A DNA stretch of 38,185 nucleotides. Origin: CAUZSH01 sp963582935 (GTDB lineage: Bacteria; Pseudomonadota; Gammaproteobacteria; Francisellales; Francisellaceae). A model generated the notes under the pieces. The model did not search any database, was not told the origin of the DNA, and saw only the letters and a program-made list of their open reading frames with translations. Numbering within the stretch: the stretch's first letter is position 1; each line of letters begins with the position of its first letter. The stretch spans positions 1 through 38,185 of the forward strand of contig CAUZSH010000009.1 of assembly GCA_963582935.1 (NCBI GenBank), given 5' to 3'. Of the stretch, positions 1 through 7,784 are shown piece after piece. A program made the translations under genes and the position numbers.

Positions 1-171
1 TCCACAGCCCGTCAAGCCATATACGCAGTACTGGATTTCAAAAACAGGACTATAGCCCTGTTTTTTGGAAGATCGGTACGGAGGTGGGCGTCTGAGGCAG
101 AACCATCTGTGAGGGTAGTGATTCGATTTTGGCAGGAGCCAAAGTCTATTATGAACGACCGAGCAACACGC
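1..171 (+). repeat. Dispersed repeat, copy 1 (right part, truncated by window edge)
   Basis: This segment matches 13690-13856 almost base for base. The last ~105 bases (67-171) differ at only five or six positions, while the part before that is more divergent. The right boundary is sharp: identity stops just after the shared ending GAGCAACACGC. The left boundary lies outside the window. Two hairpins are visible. Bases 40-48 pair perfectly with 57-65 around an 8-base loop. Bases 125-133 pair with 138-146 around the tetraloop AGGA, with one T-G wobble. No transposase-like reading frame is present. The minus strand is open for about 55 codons but ends in a stop that copy 2 lacks. It may be a non-autonomous mobile element or a dispersed structured-RNA sequence; I do not recognise the family. 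Confidence 0.8.
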
Positions 172-192
172 AAAAAAATTAGTGAGCTATCT

Positions 193-221
193 AGCTGAGT
201 TTATGTTAATTGCATTATACT
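193..221 (+). promoter_or_regulatory. Possible cyo operon promoter
   Basis: TATACT at 216-221 is a good -10 hexamer about 90 bases before cyoA. The region 17 bases upstream (193-198) is a poor -35, so an activator may be needed or the call may be wrong. The remaining 222-310 would be the leader and shows no clear structure. The repeat copy ends only 44 bases before this -10, so the element sits directly next to the operon control region. Confidence 0.25.
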
Positions 222-310
222 CACCGAGTGATGCGAGTTTAGGTGCTTGAATGGTGCAGCATGAAGGTGCCTGAAAAGGGTGGTAAAAAAGGGAGAAAAC
301 GGTAATCAGT

Positions 311-1357
311 ATGAAACAGCAAACAGATAAATTAAGTGGTGAGGTAGGGAAAGAATACACTTCTGATCTGACAAACCATCAGCATAAAAAAAAGCACAAA
401 TATAAAATGGGTATGATTCTTTTTATGTTTCTTGGCTCAACGTTACTATTAAGTGGCTGTGATGCGGTGTTGATGAATCCTAAAGGAGTGATCGCGTCGG
501 ATCAAAAAGATTTACTGATCTTATCCACGCTGCTCATGTTGATCGTTGTGATTCCTGTTTTTATTCTAACCTTTGTCTTCGCGTGGAAGTATCGGGCGAA
601 AAACAAAGAGGCTAAATACACTCCAAATTGGGCGCATAGTACAATCCTTGAAATTATTTGGTGGACAATCCCTTGTATTATTATTGGGATGCTTGCCTAT
701 CTCGTATGGGTGAGCTCACATGCACTAGATCCTTATAAACCGCTCGAGGTTAACAAGGAATCTGTAAGAATTTCAGTTATAGACATTAGTGATGGTCAGC
801 GTAAAGACATTAAAGTAATGGCAGTGGATGCTGATGTGAAGCCAGTCACTATCGAAGTGGTGGCTTTAGATTGGAAATGGCTGTTTATCTATCCTGAATA
901 TAATATTGCAACGATTAACTATATTCAGTTTCCGGCTCATGTTCCTCTGAACTTTAAGATTACAGCTGATGCGCCGATGAACTCATTTGTGATTCCAGCG
1001 CTGGGCGGACAAATCTATGCCATGGAAGGAATGCAAACCAAAATGCATTATATTGCGAATGAGGAAGGTGTCTTTAAAGGACGTTCGGTGAACTATAGCG
1101 GTGTGGGTTTTGCGGGTATGAAGTTCTTAGCAAAAGCCAGCTCTGATGATGAATTTGAAGCTTGGATAAAAAAAGTTAAACAGTCTGATCAAGTACTGAC
1201 TATTTCTGAGTATGATCGGCTTGTTGAGAAAAGTGAGAACAATCCAGTAACGTATTATTCTTCTGTGAAAAAGGGTTTATTCAGTGAAATTATCATGAGA
1301 TTTATGACGCCGAATATGCACAATGAAGATCATTCAGATAAACCTGTTGAAATATAA
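311..1357 (+). CDS. cyoA: Cytochrome bo3 ubiquinol oxidase subunit II (CyoA)
   Basis: Subunit II of the proton-pumping quinol oxidase in the inner membrane. It is first in cyoABCDE. The protein has a lipobox (LLSGC, Cys50), then two transmembrane helices (about 65-95 and 112-135) and a periplasmic cupredoxin-like domain. The segments FAWKYRAKNKEAKY and HALDPYKPL match E. coli CyoA closely. The domain lacks the CuA ligand set, as expected for a quinol oxidase. At 348 residues it is longer than the 315 of E. coli because about 30 hydrophilic residues rich in Lys and His precede the signal helix. The start at 311 has only a distant GGGAG (291-295). An in-frame ATG at 407 would give a normal lipoprotein signal but has no ribosome-binding site either, so the true start is uncertain. 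Confidence 0.95.
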   Translation: MKQQTDKLSGEVGKEYTSDLTNHQHKKKHKYKMGMILFMFLGSTLLLSGCDAVLMNPKGVIASDQKDLLILSTLLMLIVVIPVFILTFVFAWKYRAKNKEAKYTPNWAHSTILEIIWWTIPCIIIGMLAYLVWVSSHALDPYKPLEVNKESVRISVIDISDGQRKDIKVMAVDADVKPVTIEVVALDWKWLFIYPEYNIATINYIQFPAHVPLNFKITADAPMNSFVIPALGGQIYAMEGMQTKMHYIANEEGVFKGRSVNYSGVGFAGMKFLAKASSDDEFEAWIKKVKQSDQVLTISEYDRLVEKSENNPVTYYSSVKKGLFSEIIMRFMTPNMHNEDHSDKPVEI

Positions 1358-1374
1358 GTCAAGGATATAAAGAT

Positions 1375-3354
1375 ATGTTTGGAAAGTTAACGCTTGAATC
1401 GTTCCCATTTTTACATGACCCAATTGTGATGGGTACATTAATTATGGTGATCTTGGGTGGTGTGGTCGTATTAGGCTTGATCACTTATTTTAAATACTGG
1501 AAAACACTTTGGTTTGACTGGGTGTTGACCGTTGACCATAAAAAAATCGGTATCATGTATATCATTGTTTCTTTTGTGATGCTGTTACGTGGGTTTGCAG
1601 ATGCCGCAATGATGCGTTCACAACAGGCGATTGCAGCAAGCTCAGCAGGGTATTTGCCACCGGATCATTATGACCAAATATTTACGGCACATGGGGTTAT
1701 TATGATCTTCTTTGTTGCCATGCCTTTGATGTTTGGATTGTTGAACTGGATTGTGCCTTTACAGATCGGTGCGCGCGATGTGGCATTTCCCTTTATGAAC
1801 TCTTTGAGTTTTTGGTTATTTGCATCGGGCATGATCTTGGTGAATATTTCATTGTTTGTTGGGGAGTTTGCACATACAGGTTGGCTCGCTTATCCGCCTC
1901 TGTCAGGATTGAAATATAGCCCAGGCGTGGGGGTTGATTATTATATCTGGGCGCTACAGATATCGGGCATAGGAACATTGCTATCTGGGATTAATTTCTT
2001 TGTAACCATTATAAAAATGCGTTGCCCAGGAATGAAGTTGATGATGATGCCTATATTCACTTGGACCGCGTTATTTTCAATGATTCTTGTGATTGCGGCA
2101 TTCCCAATCTTAACCGTCACCTTGGGTATGCTTTTCCTTGATCGTTTCTTTGAGATGCATTTCTTTACTTCAGAGTTCGGTGGCAATCCGATGATGTATA
2201 TCAATTTGATCTGGGCTTGGGGGCATCCTGAAGTGTATATCTTGGTATTACCTGCGTTTGGTATCTTCTCGGAGGTTGTTGCAGTTTTCTCAAGGAAAAA
2301 ATTATTTGGCTATGCAACGATGGTATGGGCGACTTTCTCCATTACGCTTTTATCCTTTATTGTGTGGTTGCATCATTTCTTCACCATGGGGGCGGGTGCA
2401 AATGTTAATGCGGTTTTTGGAATCGCAACGATGATTATTGCGATTCCGACAGGGGTGAAAGTGTTTAACTGGATATTTACGATGTATCGAGGAAAAATTA
2501 CTTTTACAACACCAATGTTATGGACAATTGGATTTTTGATCACCTTTACGATAGGCGGGATGACGGGTGTCTTGTTATCCATTCCTGCGGTTGATTTCCA
2601 ATTACATAATAGTGTTTTCTTGATTGCACATTTTCATAACACCATTATTGGTGGGGTGGTCTTTGGGTATTTTGCAGGATTCACTTATTGGTTCCCTAAA
2701 ATATTCGGCTTCAAGTTAAATGAAAATTTGGGTAAGGGTGCATTTTGGTGTTGGCTCATTGGATTCTTTGTCGCCTTCGTGCCTTTATATATCTTAGGCA
2801 TGATGGGTATGACAAGACGTTTAAATCATTATGATGCGGCAACTGGATTCCAGCCACTGTTAATTGTTGCAGCCTTAGGTGCTGGCATCATTGCGGTGGG
2901 AGTTGGATTTCAAATATTGCAATTAATTGTCAGTATTAAAAATCGTAATAAGACTGAATATAAAGATGTGGATGGGGATCCGTGGGATGCAAGAACGCTT
3001 GAATGGACAACACATTCTCCAGTACCATTTTATAACTTTGCGCATGAGCCTCATGCTGACTGTATTGATTCTTTTTGGGAGGAGAAACAAAAAGGAAAGT
3101 CTGTTGAAACCAGACCTTATCAAGACATTCACATGCCGAGAAACACTTCGATAGGGTTTTGGATTGGTGCGTTTAGCCTCGTGTTTGGCTTTGCGATGAC
3201 ATGGCATATTATGTGGTTAGTTGGGCTGGGTGCTTTAGGTATGGCGGTGGCTTTATTTGTGCGAGCATTTGACTTTAATCGTGACTACTACGTCAAAGCA
3301 GATGAAGTTGAAAAAATAGAATTGGAGTATGCAACAAGGAGGGCGCAATCATGA
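1375..3354 (+). CDS. cyoB: Cytochrome bo3 ubiquinol oxidase subunit I (CyoB)
   Basis: Catalytic heme-copper subunit that reduces O2 to water with electrons from ubiquinol. Length 659 residues, against 663 in E. coli, and similar throughout. The family hallmarks are visible: FTAHGVIM (low-spin heme His, near residue 107), WGHPEVYI (CuB His and the cross-linked Tyr), VWLHHFFTMG (the CuB His pair) and LIAHFHN (high-spin heme and low-spin heme His). The quinol-site region near RGFADAAMMRSQQ is also kept. It starts at ATG 1375 after an AAGGA box, 17 bases behind cyoA. Its stop overlaps the cyoC start by four bases (ATGA), which indicates translational coupling. Confidence 0.98.
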   Translation: MFGKLTLESFPFLHDPIVMGTLIMVILGGVVVLGLITYFKYWKTLWFDWVLTVDHKKIGIMYIIVSFVMLLRGFADAAMMRSQQAIAASSAGYLPPDHYDQIFTAHGVIMIFFVAMPLMFGLLNWIVPLQIGARDVAFPFMNSLSFWLFASGMILVNISLFVGEFAHTGWLAYPPLSGLKYSPGVGVDYYIWALQISGIGTLLSGINFFVTIIKMRCPGMKLMMMPIFTWTALFSMILVIAAFPILTVTLGMLFLDRFFEMHFFTSEFGGNPMMYINLIWAWGHPEVYILVLPAFGIFSEVVAVFSRKKLFGYATMVWATFSITLLSFIVWLHHFFTMGAGANVNAVFGIATMIIAIPTGVKVFNWIFTMYRGKITFTTPMLWTIGFLITFTIGGMTGVLLSIPAVDFQLHNSVFLIAHFHNTIIGGVVFGYFAGFTYWFPKIFGFKLNENLGKGAFWCWLIGFFVAFVPLYILGMMGMTRRLNHYDAATGFQPLLIVAALGAGIIAVGVGFQILQLIVSIKNRNKTEYKDVDGDPWDARTLEWTTHSPVPFYNFAHEPHADCIDSFWEEKQKGKSVETRPYQDIHMPRNTSIGFWIGAFSLVFGFAMTWHIMWLVGLGALGMAVALFVRAFDFNRDYYVKADEVEKIELEYATRRAQS

Positions 3355-3974
3355 GTGCGGCAACATTAACAGGTCACGAGCATCACGACCACGAACACCA
3401 TGCCCATGAGCTCCGTGAAGCCGATAAGAATATTTTTGGGTTCTGGATTTATATCATGAGCGACTGTATTTTGTTCGCTTCAATATTTGCGGTGTATGCG
3501 GTTCTTTATAAAAATACATTCGGAGGTATCGGCCCTAGTGATGTGGCGAGTTTGCCTTTCGTTTTCGTTGAGACCATGCTTTTGTTGACCAGTAGTTTCA
3601 CCTATGGTATTGCAATGCTTGTTCGCCGTCGCGGCTTACAGAATCAAATGTTACTTTGGATGGGCATTACTTTTGTCCTCGGTGCATGCTTTATTGCCAT
3701 GGAGCTGTATGAGTTTGCGCATTTGATTCACGAAGGGGATACTTGGCAAACCAGTGCTTTTCTATCCGTATTTTTTACGTTGGTTGGCACGCATGGTTTA
3801 CATGTGACCGTAGGTTTGATTTGGATGGTCACGTTGATGATTCAAGTTAAGAAGCATGGTATCACATCAACAACTTCTACCAAACTTTCTTGCCTAGGCT
3901 TATTTTGGCATTTCTTGGACGTTGTTTGGATTTTTGTATTTTCACTTGTTTATCTTATGGGAGCAATATCATGA
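3351..3974 (+). CDS. cyoC: Cytochrome bo3 ubiquinol oxidase subunit III (CyoC)
   Basis: Subunit III of the bo3 oxidase, an integral membrane protein of 207 residues with five predicted helices. An N-terminal cytoplasmic tail rich in His and Glu (residues 8-22) precedes the first helix. The segments DKNIFGFWIYIMSDCILFA and TLVGTHGLHVTVGLIWM are typical of CyoC. Its ATG overlaps the cyoB stop, and its own stop overlaps the cyoD start, both as ATGA, so cyoB, cyoC and cyoD are translationally linked. Confidence 0.97.
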   Translation: MSAATLTGHEHHDHEHHAHELREADKNIFGFWIYIMSDCILFASIFAVYAVLYKNTFGGIGPSDVASLPFVFVETMLLLTSSFTYGIAMLVRRRGLQNQMLLWMGITFVLGACFIAMELYEFAHLIHEGDTWQTSAFLSVFFTLVGTHGLHVTVGLIWMVTLMIQVKKHGITSTTSTKLSCLGLFWHFLDVVWIFVFSLVYLMGAIS

Positions 3975-4306
3975 GTCATCATGCAGGCGTAGATGCCCAA
4001 TCAGGAAGCGCTGAGGGATCTGTGAAATCATATGTTATTGGCTTTGTATTATCCATTATTATTACAATTGCCGCGTTTATCCTTGTGGGAAAACAGCTAT
4101 TAAGCAATGAAGCTCTATTCGTTGTGATTTCTATATTGGCTGTGGTGCAGCTGTATATTCAATTGGTTTTTTTCCTTCACTTAAATACAAGTTCAGAAGG
4201 GCGCTGGAATCTTATGGCATTCATCTTTAGTTTGATTGTCGTGTTGATTCTAGTGTTTGGATCTATTTGGATTATGTATAATCTTAATTATAACATGGTT
4301 CATTAG
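3971..4306 (+). CDS. cyoD: Cytochrome bo3 ubiquinol oxidase subunit IV (CyoD)
   Basis: Small assembly and stability subunit of the bo3 oxidase, 111 residues with three transmembrane helices. I start it at ATG 3971, not at a longer upstream frame from 3890. The product then begins MSHHAGVDAQSG, like E. coli CyoD, and the start overlaps the cyoC stop. The C-terminal SIWIMYNLNYNMVH is nearly identical to the E. coli ending. The cyoD stop codon lies inside the ribosome-binding site of cyoE. Confidence 0.96.
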   Translation: MSHHAGVDAQSGSAEGSVKSYVIGFVLSIIITIAAFILVGKQLLSNEALFVVISILAVVQLYIQLVFFLHLNTSSEGRWNLMAFIFSLIVVLILVFGSIWIMYNLNYNMVH

Positions 4307-4315
4307 GACGCTACT

Positions 4316-5167
4316 TTGACGTTGATAAAGGATTATTATTCTCTGACAAAACCCGGTATCATTTATGGGAATAGCGTCACGGTTTTGGGCGGTTATTTTC
4401 TTGGCTCTCAAACACACTTTCACTTTCTATCATTCCTGCTAACTTTTGTTGGTATGGCGCTTATTATTGCTTGTGGCTGTGTGTTGAATAACTATATTGA
4501 TCGAGATATAGATCGGTTGATGAAACGAACTAAAAATAGACCTTCGGTTCGTGGTGTGATTTCTGTTAGAAATGCGATGATTTATGCCGCTATTTTAGGC
4601 ATTGCTGGGGTTTGCATTTTAGGGCTCCTAGTGAATTTATTGACACTACTGATCGCATTATTTGGTTTGTTTGTTTATGTTGTGCTTTACAGTTTATGGT
4701 TTAAGCGTCGATCACAATTTGGCACTGCCGTGGGTGCAATCTCTGGTGCAATCCCTCCTGTGGTCGGCTATTGTGCGGCGACAAATAGTTTTGATATGGG
4801 TGCGGTGATCTTATTTTTGATTTTATATTTTTGGCAAATGCCCCACTTCTTTGCAATCACCATTTTTAGAATTAAAGATTATTCCGTGGCAAAGATTCCA
4901 GTACTGTCTGTAAACAAAGGGATTTATCACACAAAGATTCGTATGCTTGCCTATATCGTTCCCTTTACGATTGCAGCTGCCATGCCAGCAGTTTTCGGGT
5001 ATGCGGGTCTGCTTTATTTGATTGTGGCGCTTGGGATAGGTGTGGCTTGGTTTTGCTTGGGTGTTAGAGGGTTTGCCGCACAAAGTGATGTGATTTGGTC
5101 ACGTAAGATGTTTATGTTTTCTGTAATGAATATTATGGTACTGTGTTTGATGATGTCTGTGACATAG
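4316..5167 (+). CDS. cyoE: Protoheme IX farnesyltransferase (heme O synthase, CyoE)
   Basis: UbiA-family prenyltransferase that adds a farnesyl group to heme b to make the heme O needed by CyoB. It has 283 residues and about nine membrane helices. The first Asp-rich motif is NNYIDRDIDRLMKRT and the second conserved loop is YFWQMPHFFAI. The start is TTG 4316: an AGGA at 4305-4308 sits seven bases before it and overlaps the cyoD stop. The next in-frame TTG is too far from that box. It is the last gene of the operon and faces the minus-strand genes that follow. Confidence 0.95.
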   Translation: MTLIKDYYSLTKPGIIYGNSVTVLGGYFLGSQTHFHFLSFLLTFVGMALIIACGCVLNNYIDRDIDRLMKRTKNRPSVRGVISVRNAMIYAAILGIAGVCILGLLVNLLTLLIALFGLFVYVVLYSLWFKRRSQFGTAVGAISGAIPPVVGYCAATNSFDMGAVILFLILYFWQMPHFFAITIFRIKDYSVAKIPVLSVNKGIYHTKIRMLAYIVPFTIAAAMPAVFGYAGLLYLIVALGIGVAWFCLGVRGFAAQSDVIWSRKMFMFSVMNIMVLCLMMSVT

Positions 5168-5188
5168 CTGTAACAATCAATAATGATT

Positions 5189-5290
5189 TTATAGTAACAA
5201 GAGTCCCACACCCATAAAGATGCAAAGTACGATAGCTGATGATGCTGTAGCGACCCCTAGCTTGAGACTTGTTTTGGTTTCAGGTTGCAT
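5189..5290 (-). CDS. Small membrane peptide, 33 residues
   Basis: A short reading frame too small for usual gene callers. The product begins MQPETKTSLKLG and ends in a single hydrophobic helix (roughly residues 11-33, rich in Ala, Val, Leu, Ile). The start at 5290 has a GGAG box six bases upstream. A longer in-frame start (MKQMEKN...) exists but has no such box. It follows the membrane-protein gene at 5351-5743 on the same strand with a 60-base gap, so the two may be co-transcribed. The layout (short charged N-terminus, one helix) resembles small membrane proteins such as YnhF, but the homology is not established. Confidence 0.5.
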   Translation of the reverse strand: MQPETKTSLKLGVATASSAIVLCIFMGVGLLLL

Positions 5291-5350
5291 ATTTTTCTCC
5301 ATTTGTTTCATAGAAGTTAAAATTATTTACTTGAAGTATTATATCAAAAA

Positions 5351-5743
5351 TCATGAGCAAGTTGTTAATTTGTCCTTGCTGCGAAACCATTTCACAGATT
5401 TTGGCTGGTATAGCATATATACAGCGGCGATAGTCATAACTAACTGAATAAAGATAAGTCCTGCATTCAGGTCATGAGCGTAGTGGGTTGGTAAATAAAA
5501 TATGGCAACGATATACCATACGATCGCTAAGATTATATAGAGTATTTTTGCAAGTCCCATTCCTTTCCCCACCGCAAAGGCAATTAGAATTAAACAGAGA
5601 TATACAACAATATCTAAAGCGATGAGTGGTGTGGTTTCACCTTTGATTGTGGCAGAGGTGAACAACTCAAGAATCCCAAGTACACTTACCGCATAGAGTA
5701 GCCAGACGGCAGTATTGACTCGTTTTGGTTTTGGCATTGCCAT
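5351..5743 (-). CDS. Four-helix membrane protein of unknown function
   Basis: 130 residues with a basic N-terminus (MAMPKPKRVN) and four hydrophobic segments, at about 12-30, 40-58, 65-83 and 93-110, then a basic tail. I do not recognise a named family. The start at 5743 is preceded on the minus strand by AAGGAGATAAT, a strong ribosome-binding site, which supports real expression. It is convergent with cyoE and probably shares a transcript with the 33-residue peptide. A role linked to the oxidase is only a guess from position. Confidence 0.7.
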   Translation of the reverse strand: MAMPKPKRVNTAVWLLYAVSVLGILELFTSATIKGETTPLIALDIVVYLCLILIAFAVGKGMGLAKILYIILAIVWYIVAIFYLPTHYAHDLNAGLIFIQLVMTIAAVYMLYQPKSVKWFRSKDKLTTCS

Positions 5744-5904
5744 ATTATCTCCTTGTTATAGATGATCTTCTGTCAGTGGTTAAAAATATACCCACTATAA
5801 GGATAGTGCATATAAGCCTTTGATTTCCAATAGATGAGTAATAAAAGGTGAAAAATTTCTTAAAAAGTTGAGACAAGTCATTTTTATGTTTCTACGGCGG
5901 TTGG

Positions 5905-6783
5905 CTAGTCATGGGCAAGATGTGTCAGCATTGACAACCATTTTCTCAATATTTGCGATTGATGTTTTTTCTTATGTAAAACGGAATAGAATGAACGGGT
6001 TAAATGGTACTCGGGGACATTTAGAATAGAGATTTCTTTAAGGTCTTCTTTGCTTAAAATAATGCGAGAAATACAGCTAATAGTTTCTGAGTTTTTAACA
6101 ACTTCTTTAATAGCCTCAAAGTGATTTAATTCGATGAAGGTATGGACGTTGTTGAGCGTTGCCAATACGTGGTAGTCAATGTATTGGCGTGTTCCAGAGC
6201 CTTTTTCTCTTAAAACCCATTGGCATTTTTCAAGATCACTATGATTTAATATTTTGTTGCTAAGTGGGCTATTTTTGCGTGCAATAAAAACAAGTTCATC
6301 CATCATAATTGGCTCAATAGCAAGCTCAGGGTGTGTTTCAATACCCTCAATAATGCCAATGTCTATATCGTAGTTTAAAGCTTTTTCAATGACTTTTCGG
6401 GTGTTTTGAATCGAAAGTGAGAGGGCAATGTTTGGATGCCCTGTTTTAAATACAGAAAGTGGCTTTGGCAGTAAATAATTCCCAACCGTTGAACTCGCCC
6501 CAATGATCAGTGTTCCCGTTAGTTCGGTTGACTGAAGCATGTTTTCAAGTTCAAAGAGATTTTCAAGAATATTTTTTGCCTTAGGGAGTATTTGGTGTCC
6601 CTGCTGATTGATCACTAATTTTTTGCCTTTGCGGTCAAAAAGCAAAAAATTAAGATTTTTTTCAAGTTGAGAAAGGGAAACACTGGTTGCTGATTGTGTT
6701 AAGCAAAGCTGTTTTGCAGCACGTGAAACATTTTGATATTGAGCCACAGCAATAAAGACTTGAAGCTGTTTGAGTGAGATCAT
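5905..6783 (-). CDS. LysR-type transcriptional regulator, YeiE-like
   Basis: 292 residues. An N-terminal winged helix-turn-helix (about 1-60, with SRAAKQLCLTQSATSVSLSQ) is followed by the LysR effector domain. The effector domain matches E. coli YeiE at several points: IGASSTVGNYLLP, DIGIIEG, VLREKGSGTRQ and ISCISR. YeiE-type proteins control transcription in response to small ligands; the target here cannot be read from sequence. The start at 6783 has only an adjacent CGGA, so the ribosome site is weak. It faces away from the gene at 7189 across a 405-base control region, the usual LysR layout. Confidence 0.88.
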   Translation of the reverse strand: MISLKQLQVFIAVAQYQNVSRAAKQLCLTQSATSVSLSQLEKNLNFLLFDRKGKKLVINQQGHQILPKAKNILENLFELENMLQSTELTGTLIIGASSTVGNYLLPKPLSVFKTGHPNIALSLSIQNTRKVIEKALNYDIDIGIIEGIETHPELAIEPIMMDELVFIARKNSPLSNKILNHSDLEKCQWVLREKGSGTRQYIDYHVLATLNNVHTFIELNHFEAIKEVVKNSETISCISRIILSKEDLKEISILNVPEYHLTRSFYSVLHKKKHQSQILRKWLSMLTHLAHD

Positions 6784-6820
6784 TCCGTTAGTGTCAATTT
6801 AATGGAGACATTTACGGATA

Positions 6821-6829
6821 ACTATATCA
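6821..6829 (-). promoter_or_regulatory. Candidate extended -10 promoter of the YeiE-like gene
   Basis: On the minus strand TGATATAGT gives an extended -10 (TGn before TATAGT) about 38 bases upstream of the start at 6783. No convincing -35 is found at 17 bases, as is common for extended -10 promoters. Confidence 0.3.
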
Positions 6830-6954
6830 CAGAATTTCTAGCACTGTTTGTCATGGTCAAAAATTATAATTTAAATTTTCAATAGGGCTGCCCATCGAAT
6901 CGTTATTTTGCGCCCTGTGGGTGTAGTGAGTGCATTTAACATGTAATAATGATA

Positions 6955-7019
6955 GAAATCAACGATTTCATCTGCGTATAAACCCAAGCATATTGACTAT
7001 GAAATCAACTACAGTTGAT
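6955..7019. promoter_or_regulatory. Two inverted repeats sharing GAAATCAAC (candidate operators)
   Basis: The 405-base gap 6784-7188 holds no gene I can support. Within it, GAAATC-AAC-GATTTC (6955-6969) and ATCAACT-AC-AGTTGAT (7004-7019) are perfect inverted repeats. The nonamer GAAATCAAC also occurs twice in the same direction, at 6955-6963 and 7001-7009. The 46-base spacing puts both copies on similar faces of the helix. They lie upstream of the extended -10 at 7071-7079, so they may be binding sites for the neighbouring LysR regulator or another factor. Confidence 0.4.
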
Positions 7020-7070
7020 GTTTGTGTATATATCTGGTCAAAATCATGTGTTTTTTATCAAAAAAGTATG

Positions 7071-7079
7071 TGTTATAGT
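7071..7079 (+). promoter_or_regulatory. Candidate extended -10 promoter for the 7189 gene
   Basis: TGTTATAGT is an extended -10 (TGn plus TATAGT), with about 100 bases of leader before the start at 7189. The -35 position holds only a T-run. It lies just downstream of the two inverted repeats, consistent with regulation from those sites. Confidence 0.35.
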
Positions 7080-7188
7080 TTGTCTTTCTGAATGATCATC
7101 TATGCTTTTATATATAGACGAGCCCAAAATAGTATTGGATCGGACTATGTATCAATGAAGACTTGTTCATTTATTCTTTGGAGATGAT

Positions 7189-7551
7189 GTGAATATAAAA
7201 AAAGTTGATAAAGCAAGCCTGATGAATCTAAAGCAGTTCGATCAAATGAAGCTTTTAGATTGTATAGAAGAAATTGATTATATGCAGACGTTGCTTGCAA
7301 ATGGACCAGATGGTGAGGCCCCTGTTCTCAAAACGCAATTGTTGAACTTATTTCAAGACGTAAAAAAATTAAAAGATTCTGATAATGATTGTGAAAGTGA
7401 AGTGTGGGATCGTGCCATTGAGGCAGATGAAGCGCTTTGGGCATTAGGTGCATCATGCCATAAAATTATTGTCGCACTGTATGAGGTATTAGATTGTAAC
7501 CCAAACATAGAATGTCACTATATGGGTGACTTTGATGAAGATGACGAATAA
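7189..7551 (+). CDS. Acidic protein of unknown function, 120 residues
   Basis: A cytoplasmic, strongly acidic protein that looks mostly helical and ends in DFDEDDE. No signal peptide, membrane segment or known catalytic motif is visible; three Cys in the C-terminal half (near residues 91, 104 and 110) form no zinc motif. It starts with GTG 7189, supported by TGGAG five bases upstream; the ATG just before it runs into a stop. I do not recognise the family. It precedes the DnaK-related gene by 233 bases in the same direction, so a functional link is possible but unproven. Confidence 0.7.
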   Translation: MNIKKVDKASLMNLKQFDQMKLLDCIEEIDYMQTLLANGPDGEAPVLKTQLLNLFQDVKKLKDSDNDCESEVWDRAIEADEALWALGASCHKIIVALYEVLDCNPNIECHYMGDFDEDDE

Positions 7552-7784
7552 TTGAATTTGAATGACGTATCCGTGTCCCGTACATGGTACGGTATAAATA
7601 AATTTAAGGATTAATTACAAAAGTGTCCCAATTTGACGGGGTAGCTCAGGCGGAAGATAATTCGTATGCCATGGTCGCTATCTTTAATCACGTGTATTTC
7701 AATAGTGTAGAGGTTTTGCTATAAAAGCACAAAAACGATCGCTACAATAGGTTGTATAAAAGACGCTTTATTTTTTGATTATAG

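Noticed and set aside
5220..5447. 75-codon plus-strand frame after cyoE
   Set aside because: It lies opposite the 33-residue peptide and the end of the membrane-protein gene, both of which have better ribosome sites and composition.
7640..7656. tRNA D-arm-like sequence GTAGCTCAGGCGG in the gap before the DnaK-related gene
   Set aside because: No T-arm, anticodon stem or acceptor pairing follows at the right distance, so it is not a tRNA; at most a chance match or old remnant.
7623..7724. 33-codon frame starting with GTG between the acidic protein and the DnaK-related gene
   Set aside because: Its only ribosome-like box is about 12 bases away, and the product has no helix, motif or recognisable family.
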